Positions 54,020-62,959 are shown, counted from the first letter of the stretch. The stretch: 64,000 nt of DNA from Microbacterium pygmaeum (GCF_900100885.1 NZ_LT629692.1:3472001-3536000); one strand, 5' to 3'. Made by a program: numbers and translations. The notes: generated by a model not told the origin, from the sequence alone.

Positions 54020-56286
54020 TGGATGCCGCGGTGCTGCCGAACTCGCGCATCGAGCTCGAGATCGGCGGAATGACCTGCGCCTCCTGCGCGAACCGCATCG
54101 AGAAGAAGCTGAACCGGCTCGACGGCGTGACGGCTTCGGTGAACTACGCCACTGAGAAGGCGACCGTGACCGCCCCCGACGGCTTCGATGCCCGACTGCT
54201 CATCGACGAGGTCGAGAAGACCGGCTACACCGCCGTCCTTCCGGCTCCCCCGGCAGCCGATCCCTCCAGCGGGCCCGAGCCCGAGGACCGCGAGCTGACA
54301 TCGCTGCGCCAGCGGCTGATCGGTGCCGTCGTCCTGGCCGTGCCGGTGATCCTGCTCGCGATGATCCCCGTCCTGCAGTTCGAGTACTGGCAGTGGCTTT
54401 CGCTCACCCTGGCAGCGCCCGTCGTCGTGTGGGCGGCCTGGCCGTTCCACCGCGCCGCCTGGCTGAACCTGCGCCACGGCGCCGCCACGATGGACACACT
54501 CATCTCCATCGGCGTCTCGGCCGCGTTCCTGTGGTCGCTGTACGCCCTCTTCCTCGGAGGCGCGGGCATGCCGGGCATGATGCACGCCTTCGAGTGGACG
54601 ATCCAGCCCTCCGAGGGCGCGGACGACATCTATCTGGAGGTCGCGGCCGGCGTCACGATGTTCGTGCTGGCGGGCCGGTACTTCGAGCTGCGCTCCAAGC
54701 GCCGCGCCGGTGCCGCCCTGCGGGCGCTGCTCGAACTCGGCGCCAAGGACGTGGCCGTCCTGCGCGGTGGCATCGAAACCCGCGTGCCGGTCTCGGCACT
54801 GAAGGTCGGCGACGAGTTCGTCGTGCGGCCCGGAGAGAAGATCGCCACCGACGGAGTCGTGGTCTCCGGCACCTCCGCGGTGGACATGTCGATGGTGACC
54901 GGCGAATCGGTGCCCGTCGAGGTCGGCGCGAGCGACGCGGTGGTCGGGGCGACGGTCGATGTCGGCGGTCGCCTCGTGGTGCGCGCGACGCGCGTCGGTC
55001 AGGACACGCAGCTCGCCCAGATGGCGCGCCTCGTCGAGGAGGCCCAGTCGGGCAAGGCCGACGTGCAGCGTCTCGCCGACCGCATCTCGGGCGTCTTCGT
55101 CCCGATCGTGCTGGGAATCGCCGTCCTCACCCTGGCGGCGTGGCTGCTCCTCGGCTTCCCGGCCGCGGCCGCGTTCACCGCCGCCGTCGCGGTCCTGATC
55201 ATCGCGTGCCCGTGCGCCCTCGGACTCGCGACACCGACCGCGCTGCTGGTCGGAACCGGGCGGGGCGCCCAGTTGGGCATCCTGATCCGCGGACCGGAGG
55301 TGCTCGAATCGACCCGCGCCGTCGACACGATCGTCCTCGACAAGACCGGGACGGTGACGACGGGCCGGATGAGCGTGGTCGACGTGATCCTCACCGACGA
55401 GCAGGCGGATGCCGCGGCAGCGCGCGCTGAACTGCTGCGCCTCGCCGGGGCGGTGGAGGATGCCTCCGAGCATCCGATCGCCCGCGCCATCGCCGTCACC
55501 GCCACGAAGGAGGTCGGCGACCTGCCGCCCGTCGGATCGTTCGCCGCGACGCCCGGGCTGGGTGTCTCGGGAATGGTCGACGGCCACGCGGTCGTCGTGG
55601 GGCGTGAATCGCTGTTGGCCGACTGGGCGATCCACCTGCCTCCGGAGCTCGCCTCCGCGAAGGCGGATGCCGAGGCATCCGGCTCCACAGTGGTCCTCGT
55701 GGCCTGGGACGGCGCCGCACGCGGCCTGCTCGTCGTGGCGGACGCGATCAAGCCGACGAGCCGGGAGGCGGTCGGCCGATTCCGGGCGCTCGGCCTGGAA
55801 CCCGTGCTGCTGACCGGCGACAACGAGACGGTCGCCCGCCGCGTCGCGGACGAGGTCGGCATCGACGGGGTCCTGGCCGGCGTGCTTCCCGCCGGCAAGC
55901 TCGAGGCGATCCGTGCGCTGCAGTCGAAGGGGCGCGTGGTGGCGATGGTCGGCGACGGCGTCAACGACGCCGCCGCGCTCGCCCAGGCCGACCTCGGCCT
56001 GGCGATGGGCACCGGAGCGGATGCGGCGATCGAGGCATCCGACATCACCCTCGTCCGCGGCGATCTGCGCAGCGCCGCCGACGCCGTCCGGCTGTCGCGA
56101 CGGACGTTCGGCACCATCCGCGTCAACCTGTTCTGGGCGTTCGCGTACAACGTCGCGGCGATCCCGCTGGCGGCGCTCGGCCTGCTCAACCCGATGATCG
56201 CCGGTGCGGCGATGGCGCTGTCCAGCGTCTTCGTCGTCGGCAACAGCCTGCGCCTGCGGCGTTTCAAGAGTCTGGAGTCCGCATGA
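54019..56286 (+). CDS. copA: Copper-exporting P1B-type ATPase
   Basis: The protein is 755 aa. An N-terminal HMA domain has GMTCASC (Cys20, Cys23). Eight membrane helices are expected. It has TGES in the actuator domain, the transport motif CPC (Cys397, Cys399), the phosphorylated Asp441 in DKTGT, an SEHP-type segment (ASEHPIA), and GDGVNDAAAL. The set is complete, so it should be active in Cu(I) export. It is in the operon copZ-copA-csoR. Confidence 0.95.
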   Translation: MDAAVLPNSRIELEIGGMTCASCANRIEKKLNRLDGVTASVNYATEKATVTAPDGFDARLLIDEVEKTGYTAVLPAPPAADPSSGPEPEDRELTSLRQRLIGAVVLAVPVILLAMIPVLQFEYWQWLSLTLAAPVVVWAAWPFHRAAWLNLRHGAATMDTLISIGVSAAFLWSLYALFLGGAGMPGMMHAFEWTIQPSEGADDIYLEVAAGVTMFVLAGRYFELRSKRRAGAALRALLELGAKDVAVLRGGIETRVPVSALKVGDEFVVRPGEKIATDGVVVSGTSAVDMSMVTGESVPVEVGASDAVVGATVDVGGRLVVRATRVGQDTQLAQMARLVEEAQSGKADVQRLADRISGVFVPIVLGIAVLTLAAWLLLGFPAAAAFTAAVAVLIIACPCALGLATPTALLVGTGRGAQLGILIRGPEVLESTRAVDTIVLDKTGTVTTGRMSVVDVILTDEQADAAAARAELLRLAGAVEDASEHPIARAIAVTATKEVGDLPPVGSFAATPGLGVSGMVDGHAVVVGRESLLADWAIHLPPELASAKADAEASGSTVVLVAWDGAARGLLVVADAIKPTSREAVGRFRALGLEPVLLTGDNETVARRVADEVGIDGVLAGVLPAGKLEAIRALQSKGRVVAMVGDGVNDAAALAQADLGLAMGTGADAAIEASDITLVRGDLRSAADAVRLSRRTFGTIRVNLFWAFAYNVAAIPLAALGLLNPMIAGAAMALSSVFVVGNSLRLRRFKSLESA

Positions 56287-56576
56287 CCGATCACGCCTCG
56301 CACGGCTACATCACCGAGAAGGACAAGTACCTCAATCGCCTCAAGCGGATCGAGGGCCAGGCCCGCGGCGTGCGCGGCATGGTCGAGGACGAGAAGTACT
56401 GCATCGACATCCTCACCCAGATCAGCGCGCTGACCAGCGCGCTGGAGGCCGTCGCGATCGGGCTGCTCGATGACCACCTGCGGCACTGCGTCGTGGACGC
56501 GGCGCGCCTGGGCGGCGACGAGGCCGACGCGAAGATCGCCGAGGCGACGGCCGCGATCGCGCGGCTGGTGCGCTAG
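56283..56576 (+). CDS. csoR: Copper-sensing repressor CsoR
   Basis: The protein is 97 aa, four-helix DUF156 type: YLNRLKRIEGQARGVRGMVE. The copper ligands Cys40, His65 and Cys69 keep the spacing of the M. tuberculosis protein. It overlaps the copA stop by 4 bp and should bind the two palindromes upstream of copZ. Confidence 0.92.
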   Translation: MTDHASHGYITEKDKYLNRLKRIEGQARGVRGMVEDEKYCIDILTQISALTSALEAVAIGLLDDHLRHCVVDAARLGGDEADAKIAEATAAIARLVR

Positions 56577-56616
56577 CCGAAGCCCCGCACACCCCGGCTC
56601 CGCGGCACGAACGGGC

Positions 56617-57585
56617 TCAGACCAGTTCGCCCACGTCCGACACCCCGCGGGCTTTGCGTGCGTGGCGGATCGAGTCGACGGACAGGATCGTCAGCGCCAG
56701 CCACACCAGGGCGAACCCGATCCAGCGCGCCGGCGACATCTCCTCGCCGAGGAGCCATGCGCCGATGATGAACTGCAGGATCGGCGCGACGAACTGCAGC
56801 AGTCCCATGGTCGTCAGGCTCGATCGTCGGGCTCCGGCCGCGAACAGCAGCAGCGGAATGGCCGTGACGACGCCCACGAGGCTCAGAAGCAGCGTGTGCA
56901 GCGGTCCGTTCTGTCCCATCTCCAGGCCCGTGGTCGAGGCGACGACGATCAGCAGGACGCTCGCCACGGGCACCAGCCACGCGGACTCCAGCGTCAAGCC
57001 GCTCACGGCGTCCACGGACGGTCCGATGCGCTTCTTGACGAAGCCGTACAGGCCGAACGAGAACGCCAGGCTCAGCGCGATCCAGGGGAACGCGCCGTAT
57101 CCGATGACGATCACGATGACGGCCGCGGCAGCCAGCCCGAGCGCGAGCCACTGCGTCAGGCGCAGCCGTTCGCGCAGGATGAAGACTCCGAGCAGGACCG
57201 TCACGATCGGGTTCATGAAGTACCCGAGGCTGGTCTCGATGATGTGCCCGGTCAGGGCGGCGAGGATGAAGACCTGCCAGTTGATGTAGATGAGGCCACC
57301 GGCGAGCGCCGTCCACATCAGCAGTCGCGGCTGCGTGATGATCGCGACGAGGCGACCCCAGCCCCGCAGCACCGTCAGCAGGATGATGCAGAACACCAGC
57401 GACAGCAGGATGCGCCACGCGACCAGCTCGAAGGGCCCGACGGGCAGGAGGAGCAGGAAGTAGAGCGGGAGGAATCCCCAGAGGAAGTACGCGCTGAACG
57501 CGTAGACCCCGCCGAGGGCGCGCTCTCGCGCCGGATCGGGTGTGCCGGATGCCGCGGCCTGGGCTGCGGATGGATCACGGGTCAC
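56617..57585 (-). CDS. rarD: EamA-family transporter RarD
   Basis: The protein is 322 aa with ten hydrophobic helices. GTG start. Near the N-terminus YAFSAYFLWGFLPLYF and then ELVAWRILLSLVFC match RarD, and FVAPILQFIIGAWLLGE ends the second half. It probably exports a small metabolite; the substrate is unknown. It is convergent with csoR. Confidence 0.88.
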   Translation of the reverse strand: MTRDPSAAQAAASGTPDPARERALGGVYAFSAYFLWGFLPLYFLLLLPVGPFELVAWRILLSLVFCIILLTVLRGWGRLVAIITQPRLLMWTALAGGLIYINWQVFILAALTGHIIETSLGYFMNPIVTVLLGVFILRERLRLTQWLALGLAAAAVIVIVIGYGAFPWIALSLAFSFGLYGFVKKRIGPSVDAVSGLTLESAWLVPVASVLLIVVASTTGLEMGQNGPLHTLLLSLVGVVTAIPLLLFAAGARRSSLTTMGLLQFVAPILQFIIGAWLLGEEMSPARWIGFALVWLALTILSVDSIRHARKARGVSDVGELV

Positions 57586-57604
57586 TCCCCCAGCGTAGAG
57601 CGCG

Positions 57605-57642
57605 CAACAGGGCCCGGATGCCGAAGCATCCGGGCCCTGTTG
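57605..57642 (-). terminator. Intrinsic terminator of groES
   Basis: A perfect 17-bp stem (57605-57621 / 57626-57642) lies 18 bp beyond the groES stop. On the minus strand the loop is TTCG. It shares the core CCGGATGC-loop-GCATCCGG with the livK terminator. Confidence 0.9.
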
Positions 57643-57659
57643 GAATGGTGCGCGAAGTC

Positions 57660-57956
57660 CTAGCGGACGACGACGGCCAGCACGTCGCGAGCCGACAGCA
57701 CGAGGAACTCGTCAGCGCCGAACTTCACCTCGGTGCCGCCGTACTTGCTGTACAGCACGCGGTCGCCCACGGCGACATCGAGCGGAACACGGTTGCCGTT
57801 GTCGTCGATGCGACCGGGGCCGACCGCCACGACCTCGCCCTCCTGGGGCTTCTCCTTGGCGGTGTCCGGGATGACCAGACCGCTCGCGGTGGTCTGCTCT
57901 GCCTCGACCTGACGGATGACGATGCGGTCCTCGAGCGGCTTGATGGAAACCGACAC
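57660..57956 (-). CDS. groES: Co-chaperonin GroES
   Basis: The protein is 98 aa, full length: KPLEDRIVIRQVEAE, the mobile-loop region TTASGLVIPDTAKEKPQEGEV (in two parts) and VLYSKYGGTEVKF. It caps GroEL. No groEL follows: the gene ends in its own terminator before rarD, so groES is a single-gene unit here. HrcA control is indicated by two CIRCE elements upstream. Confidence 0.97.
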   Translation of the reverse strand: MSVSIKPLEDRIVIRQVEAEQTTASGLVIPDTAKEKPQEGEVVAVGPGRIDDNGNRVPLDVAVGDRVLYSKYGGTEVKFGADEFLVLSARDVLAVVVR

Positions 57957-57993
57957 GGTCTACCTCTGCTTTCCTTGAAACTTCAAGACTGGA

Positions 57994-58020
57994 TTAGCAA
58001 ACTCCACCTGAGAGTGCTAA
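57994..58020. promoter_or_regulatory. CIRCE element (HrcA site), proximal, left arm degenerate
   Basis: TTAGCAAAC-N9-GAGTGCTAA spans 27 bp. The right arm is the perfect CIRCE consensus and the left arm differs from TTAGCACTC at two positions. It lies about 37 bp upstream of the groES ATG. Confidence 0.85.
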
Positions 58021-58038
58021 TTCCAGTCTAGGGAAGGG

Positions 58039-58065
58039 CTGGCACTCATGCAACGTGAGTGCCAG
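58039..58065. promoter_or_regulatory. CIRCE element (HrcA site), distal, perfect palindrome
   Basis: CTGGCACTC-N9-GAGTGCCAG is a perfect 9-9-9 inverted repeat of the actinobacterial CIRCE variant. The two sites together fill the groES side of the 331-bp gap to the Hsp70-like gene. The rest of the gap (58066-58287) holds the Hsp70 promoter region. Confidence 0.88.
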
Positions 58066-58129
58066 AACGTGACGTCCGTCGACGTGCAATCCGATCGCGC
58101 GGCCGCTCCGAACAAATCGCACGGGTCCA

Positions 58130-58171
58130 TTTCTGAGAAACCTCCCAGAAACATGGCGTGAGTTGTATCAT
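58130..58171 (+). promoter_or_regulatory. Possible promoter and regulator site of the Hsp70-like gene
   Basis: TTTCTG (58130-58135) and CAGAAA (58146-58151) form a 6-bp inverted repeat, and GAAAC occurs twice (58137-58141, 58148-58152) 11 bp apart. A possible -10 TATCAT follows at 58166-58171. GAAAC pairs also precede the IniB-like gene. IniR binding is conjecture. Confidence 0.3.
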
Positions 58172-58287
58172 CGGAGAGCAGCCAGCTTCTACCACTTCAT
58201 GGGGACGGTAGTCGCATTACAGGACGACGAAGTCTGTCTGCTGCGCGGGGTAACGGGGCCCGCGCAAAGAGTTCGGGGGCTATACGC

Positions 58288-60276
58288 ATGAACGAGCAGT
58301 ACCACCTTGCGGTCGATGTGGGGACGAGCCGCGTCGCGGCCGCCACAGCCAGACTCGCGGCAGACGGCAGCATCCTCACGACGCCGTTCGCGTTGGGTCG
58401 ACGCAGCGACAGCGTGTCGACGGTCGTCTTCGTTGCGGAGGACGGACAACTCCTGGTCGGCGATGCCGCTGAGCGCCGCGGTGTCGCGCAGCCGGACCGT
58501 CTCATCCGAGAGTTCAAACGAAGCGTGGGCGACGAGATTCCGCTCGTCGTGGCGGGTCGATCGATCCCCGCAGAACAGCTGTACGCGCACACCGTTGCGA
58601 TGGTCGTGGAGCAGGTCACGGAACGTGAAGGCGCCCGTCCCGACTCGATCACGCTCACGCATCCCGCCACGTGGGGGCCCCATCGGCTGGGCCTCATCCT
58701 CGCCGCGCTCGAGGTCGAAGGTGTGGGCGAGGTGGAGCTCATCTCCGAGCCGGAAGCCGCAGCCCGCAGCTACGAGTTCTACCGCCCCCTGGCCGTCGGC
58801 CAGACGCTCGCCGTCTACGACCTCGGCGGCGGCACGTTCGACGCCGTCCTTCTCCGCAAGGACGCCTCTGGCGCGTTCGCCCTCGTCGGGAACCCCGTCG
58901 GCATCGACAATCTGGGCGGCGCCGACTTCGATGACGCCGTTCTGCGGCACGTGCTGCAGTCCGCGAAGGTCATCGGCCTCGACCCGGCCGATCCCGACAC
59001 GCGGCTCGCGCTGGCCCAGCTTCGCCGCGAATGCGTCGACGCGAAGGAGGCGCTCTCTTTCGACTCGGATGCCACCATCCCCGTCCTGCTGCCCACGCGC
59101 AGCGCGCGTATCCGTCTGACGCGGTCCGAATTCGAGTCGATGATCGATCCGTCGCTCGAGAAGACCATCAACGCGCTCGACGACGCGCTCGAGGAAGGCG
59201 GCGTCGACGGCGACGACATCGAGTGCATCCTTCTCATCGGCGGTTCCTCGCGCATCCCACTGGTGACCCAGAAACTCTCCGAGCGCTTCGACCGGCCGAC
59301 GGCGATCGACGCCGATCCGAAGTCATCCATCGCGCTCGGCGCAGCGCTGACCGGGCTGGTGCGTCACAACGATCGCGATCTCGGCGTGGGGTCGGAGCTG
59401 GCGCTCATCGAGCCTGCCGGAGATGCAGCGCTGGAGCTCTTCCAGCCGGCCGGCGCTGTCGCCACCCTCGCCGCGCCCGTCAACGCCGCCGCCCCGAAGA
59501 CCGGCAAGGTCCACACCCTCGCCCTTGCGGGCGGCGCGGTCCTCATCGCCGGCGCAATCGTGTTCGGAAGCACCTTCACCGCAGGGTCCGGTTTCTTCTT
59601 CACGCCGACTGCCAGCACCGTCAAGCCGTTGGTCGACTGGTCGAAGGTGAACCCCACGGTGGCGGCTCCGCCCGCGCCGGCGTCTGCCGTCCCCGGTCCG
59701 GTCGCCGAGTCCGCGCCGCAGGAGCAGACTGACAGCCGCTCACCCGCAACGCAGCGTCGCGCGCCGCAGAAGACGACCGAGACGCGCGAGACGACGAACG
59801 TCAAGACGATCTCCGACCCGGCCAAGCCGTCGGCGAAGCCGACGCCCTCCAACGACTCGCCGTCACCCAAGCCGACACCGAAGCCGACCCCGAGCGAGAC
59901 GCAGACCCCGACACCCACAGGCGGGGGCGAGGACACTGACGGCACCAGCACCGACGGGACCACCACCGACGGGACCACCACCGACGGGACCACCACCGAC
60001 GGGACCACCACCGACGGGACCACCACCGACGGGACCACCACCGACGGGACCACCACCGACGGCACCACCACCGACGGCACCACCACCGACGGGACCACCA
60101 CCGACGGGACCACCACCGACGGGACCACCACCGACGGGACCACCACCGACGGCAGCGTCGACATCACGAGCGTCGACGTCGATGGCGGCGCTACCGACGT
60201 CGACGGCGGATCCGACGTGGACAGCCCTCCAGCGGCGCGCGGGTCCGGGCCCGTCCCCGCTCACCCGGCCGTCTGA
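58288..60276 (+). CDS. Membrane-anchored Hsp70-like ATPase without a substrate-binding domain
   Basis: The protein is 662 aa. Residues 1-365 are a complete actin/Hsp70 ATPase: AVDVGTSRVAAAT (phosphate 1), DLGGGTFD (178-185, phosphate 2) and IGGSS (317-321, adenosine). There is no DLLLLDV linker and no beta substrate-binding domain. A transmembrane helix spans about 409-433, followed by a Pro/Thr/Lys-rich linker and 14 GTTTD-type repeats (552-621), presumably outside the membrane. It is 18 bp upstream of the IniR-like gene and probably in one operon. It may couple cytosolic ATP binding to an envelope signal; this is inference. Confidence 0.85.
   Translation: MNEQYHLAVDVGTSRVAAATARLAADGSILTTPFALGRRSDSVSTVVFVAEDGQLLVGDAAERRGVAQPDRLIREFKRSVGDEIPLVVAGRSIPAEQLYAHTVAMVVEQVTEREGARPDSITLTHPATWGPHRLGLILAALEVEGVGEVELISEPEAAARSYEFYRPLAVGQTLAVYDLGGGTFDAVLLRKDASGAFALVGNPVGIDNLGGADFDDAVLRHVLQSAKVIGLDPADPDTRLALAQLRRECVDAKEALSFDSDATIPVLLPTRSARIRLTRSEFESMIDPSLEKTINALDDALEEGGVDGDDIECILLIGGSSRIPLVTQKLSERFDRPTAIDADPKSSIALGAALTGLVRHNDRDLGVGSELALIEPAGDAALELFQPAGAVATLAAPVNAAAPKTGKVHTLALAGGAVLIAGAIVFGSTFTAGSGFFFTPTASTVKPLVDWSKVNPTVAAPPAPASAVPGPVAESAPQEQTDSRSPATQRRAPQKTTETRETTNVKTISDPAKPSAKPTPSNDSPSPKPTPKPTPSETQTPTPTGGGEDTDGTSTDGTTTDGTTTDGTTTDGTTTDGTTTDGTTTDGTTTDGTTTDGTTTDGTTTDGTTTDGTTTDGTTTDGSVDITSVDVDGGATDVDGGSDVDSPPAARGSGPVPAHPAV
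59941..60150 (+). repeat. Fourteen tandem 15-bp units encoding GTTTD
   Basis: The first unit reads GTSTD and the next 13 GTTTD. The DNA units GGSACCACCACCGAC are nearly identical (only GGG/GGC changes), which points to recent expansion by slippage. The protein stretch is flexible, Thr-rich and acidic, as in O-glycosylated wall-spanning linkers. Confidence 0.95.
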
Positions 60277-60294
60277 CCCCTGCGCCTGAGCACC

Positions 60295-62838
60295 ATGCCT
60301 ACCGCTGCCCGCCCACGGGGCGCCTTCGTCGACGTCACGTACTTCACCGGCGCGAACCTCGCTGCCTCAGCGCTCGATGCGGCGGCCATCGATGCCGGGA
60401 TCGCTCGCATCGTGATCTCCGGCAACGCTAGGGCAGGAAAGACTGCCGTGCTGCGCCGACTCCAGTTCCTGCTCGACGAGCACGACACGCCTTGGACACT
60501 GTTTCGTGCCGACACCGACCTCGAAGCGATGCCGAGTGCGCATGTCCTTCTGGTTGATGACGTGCATCTACTCGACGAGAAGACCTTGCGCCGCATCCGT
60601 GCACGGGGAGAGGACCCCAGCACAGGTCTCGTCGTCGCGGGCCGCCCCTGGCCGAAGTCGCAGACACTGACCGACATCACGCGGAGTCTCGAGCGAAGTC
60701 AGCCGGCGATCGTTCTGGGGCAGGTGTCCCGATCGGATGTGCTCGACTACCTCGACAGCCATGAACGGCAACTGTCACCCACATGCCTCGATCTCATCCT
60801 TCGGCTGACCGGCGGGGTCTCGTGGTTGGTGTCGGCAGCGATCTCCGCACACGACGACCGGGATTGTGCTGATGATCCGACACACGCGTCGCTCGCCGGC
60901 ATCCTCGAGCAGAGCATCGCCCACAGGATCGATGCCGCCCCGGCCGACCTTCGCCAGACGATCGAGACCTTGAGCTTCGACGCCTATGAAATCCTTCCGA
61001 CCGGCGAGTCCGATCGAGCTGAGCAGTTGGACGACCTGATCGCGCAGGGCTATTCGGAGGGTCTCCTGCTCCGGAACGGGCAGACTGTGCCGGTCGTGCG
61101 TTCGGCGGTCCGCGCGGCGATTCCCACGCGACGGCTGGTCGGCTACATCACGGAGCTGGGGGTCAACGGTGCGGGCATCGGAACCAACGGCGAGTGGCTG
61201 ACCCAGATCAACGATCGACGACTCGGTGCGGCGCTGGCGGCAAGCGCGGACGCACTGGTGGACTCGGATCCACGCCGTGCCGAGGAGCTGTACGCGCTGG
61301 CGGTCAGCGTCGGCACGCCCGCGACAGACGTCGCGGCCAACCGCGCGCGTGCTGCGTGGGCGCGCGGAGATCTCGATTCGGCGGCGCTCCTGGTGGATGC
61401 GGCGATGTCGTCCGGCCAGGGCGATGACCCGGCACTTGCCGACACGGGCGCCGCGACATGGTCGGCGCGCGGCATGCTGGAGATGGGAAGCGCGTTCTAC
61501 CGCGCGATTCCGCCGAGCACGGCGGATGCGCGCACGCGTGCGCTGATCGCGCAGATCGGCGTCGGCCGGAGCGACGCAGGTGCCGATGCCGACATCGACA
61601 CGGGTGCTGACGTAGCGCCGACGACCGTGCACGTCGCAATGGAGCTCTTGGGACGCGGACTGCGCGCCTCGTTGCGCCACGGATCTGCGGAGGAGGCACT
61701 CGCCGACCTCGTACGCGCCTCGCACCTCTACTCGTCTTCGCACAGCTCCGCACCGATTCCAGAGATCCCCGCGGTGATCGCCACGATCGTGGCGATCAAT
61801 CTGGGTGATCTGACCACCGCCCGATCCGTCATCGAGGCGGCCCTCGAAGCCGGTCAAGGCGGGCAGTGGGCGCGTCCTCGTCTGCTGTTGTGGCGGGCGT
61901 GGGTGTCCATGCTGCGGGTGCGGCCGGCCGAGACGCGTGACGCTCTCGCCGATGCGATGCGGATCGCACCGCACCCATCTCCGCGCGACGATCTGATGGT
62001 GCAGGCGCTGCAGGTGGCGATCGCCCGGCGCTGGGAGGACACCGCCGCCCTGAAGTCGGCGTGGGACCGCGCCCGGGACTCGCTGCAGCGAATCGACGTC
62101 GACCTGTTCACGCTGCATCCGCTCGCTGAGTTCGTCAGTGCTGCCGCACGGCTCGGTGACGACGCAGCCACGGACACGCAGTTCGCGAAGGCGCTCGCGA
62201 TCGTGGAATCGATCGGGTCGCCGGCGGTGTGGGCGACACAGCTCAGATGGTCGGGTATCCAGCACGGCATCCTCGTGAACCGCCCCGACACTCTCGGCTC
62301 GCACGCCCGTGCACTCGTGGAAGCCGCCCCCGTGAGTTCGGTGGCGGCGACGATGGCCAGCGCCGGGAGGACGTGGAGCTCGGTTCTGGCCGGCAGCGCG
62401 GACGTCGATGCCGTCGAGAAGGCCGCGCAGGACTTGGCCGCGATCGGGCTCGCGTGGGACGCCGCGCGCCTCGCCGGGTATGGAGCCAACCAGTCATCCG
62501 ACCGGAAGGTGTCCGCGCGCCTCCTGGCGCGCGCGCGGGAGCTGCATCCACAGGATTCCGGCCGGACTCCGACGTCCGCCTCTGAAGACGAAGCAACGCT
62601 TTCGCTCGACGGTTCCGTGCTCAGCGACCGCGAGGTCGACGTCGCGCGCCTGGTGATTCAGGGCAAGACGTATGCGGAGATCGGCGAGACCATCTTCATC
62701 TCGCCGAGGACGGCCGAGCACCACATCGCGAGCATCCGGCGACGGCTGGGAGCGACATCACGCTCTGACCTCATCGCCAAGCTTCGCGTTGCTCTTCAGC
62801 CCGCGACCGGGCCGATTCCGGAGAGGAGTGGCCGATGA
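60295..62838 (+). CDS. iniR: IniR-like ATPase/LuxR-type transcriptional regulator
   Basis: The protein is 847 aa of the LAL/STAND layout. Walker A is GNARAGKT (43-50), Walker B HVLLVDDVH (83-91). A long helical repeat region (about 300-750) could bind a ligand. A LuxR HTH sits at the C-terminus (LSDREVDVARLVIQGKTYAEI, residues from 776; SPRTAEHHIASIRRRLG). The order, together with the IniB-like protein directly downstream, matches mycobacterial IniR (isoniazid/cell-wall stress response). It probably activates the neighbouring genes when the envelope is damaged. Confidence 0.78.
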   Translation: MPTAARPRGAFVDVTYFTGANLAASALDAAAIDAGIARIVISGNARAGKTAVLRRLQFLLDEHDTPWTLFRADTDLEAMPSAHVLLVDDVHLLDEKTLRRIRARGEDPSTGLVVAGRPWPKSQTLTDITRSLERSQPAIVLGQVSRSDVLDYLDSHERQLSPTCLDLILRLTGGVSWLVSAAISAHDDRDCADDPTHASLAGILEQSIAHRIDAAPADLRQTIETLSFDAYEILPTGESDRAEQLDDLIAQGYSEGLLLRNGQTVPVVRSAVRAAIPTRRLVGYITELGVNGAGIGTNGEWLTQINDRRLGAALAASADALVDSDPRRAEELYALAVSVGTPATDVAANRARAAWARGDLDSAALLVDAAMSSGQGDDPALADTGAATWSARGMLEMGSAFYRAIPPSTADARTRALIAQIGVGRSDAGADADIDTGADVAPTTVHVAMELLGRGLRASLRHGSAEEALADLVRASHLYSSSHSSAPIPEIPAVIATIVAINLGDLTTARSVIEAALEAGQGGQWARPRLLLWRAWVSMLRVRPAETRDALADAMRIAPHPSPRDDLMVQALQVAIARRWEDTAALKSAWDRARDSLQRIDVDLFTLHPLAEFVSAAARLGDDAATDTQFAKALAIVESIGSPAVWATQLRWSGIQHGILVNRPDTLGSHARALVEAAPVSSVAATMASAGRTWSSVLAGSADVDAVEKAAQDLAAIGLAWDAARLAGYGANQSSDRKVSARLLARARELHPQDSGRTPTSASEDEATLSLDGSVLSDREVDVARLVIQGKTYAEIGETIFISPRTAEHHIASIRRRLGATSRSDLIAKLRVALQPATGPIPERSGR

Positions 62839-62865
62839 ACCGCGTCGACCCCCAAGACCCCCCTT

Positions 62866-62923
62866 CGAAACCCCATACGTTTCGGGGAAACCCCCGATTC
62901 ACCACCGACCGTAGCGACATAGT
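62866..62923 (+). promoter_or_regulatory. Possible promoter and IniR site upstream of the IniB-like gene
   Basis: CGAAAC (62866-62871) and GTTTCG (62879-62884) form an inverted repeat, and GAAAC recurs at 62887-62891, 20 bp from the first copy. A weak -10 (CATAGT, 62918-62923) follows. The region separates iniR from the next gene by 121 bp, so a separate promoter is likely. Confidence 0.35.
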
Positions 62924-62959
62924 CTCGAAGAGATTTCACGCAGTGACAGGAGCAGGATC

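Noticed and set aside
59364..60167. Opposite-strand open frame with VVPS repeats over the Hsp70 gene
   Set aside because: It is the antisense reading of the GTTTD repeats; the forward frame has clear Hsp70 motifs.
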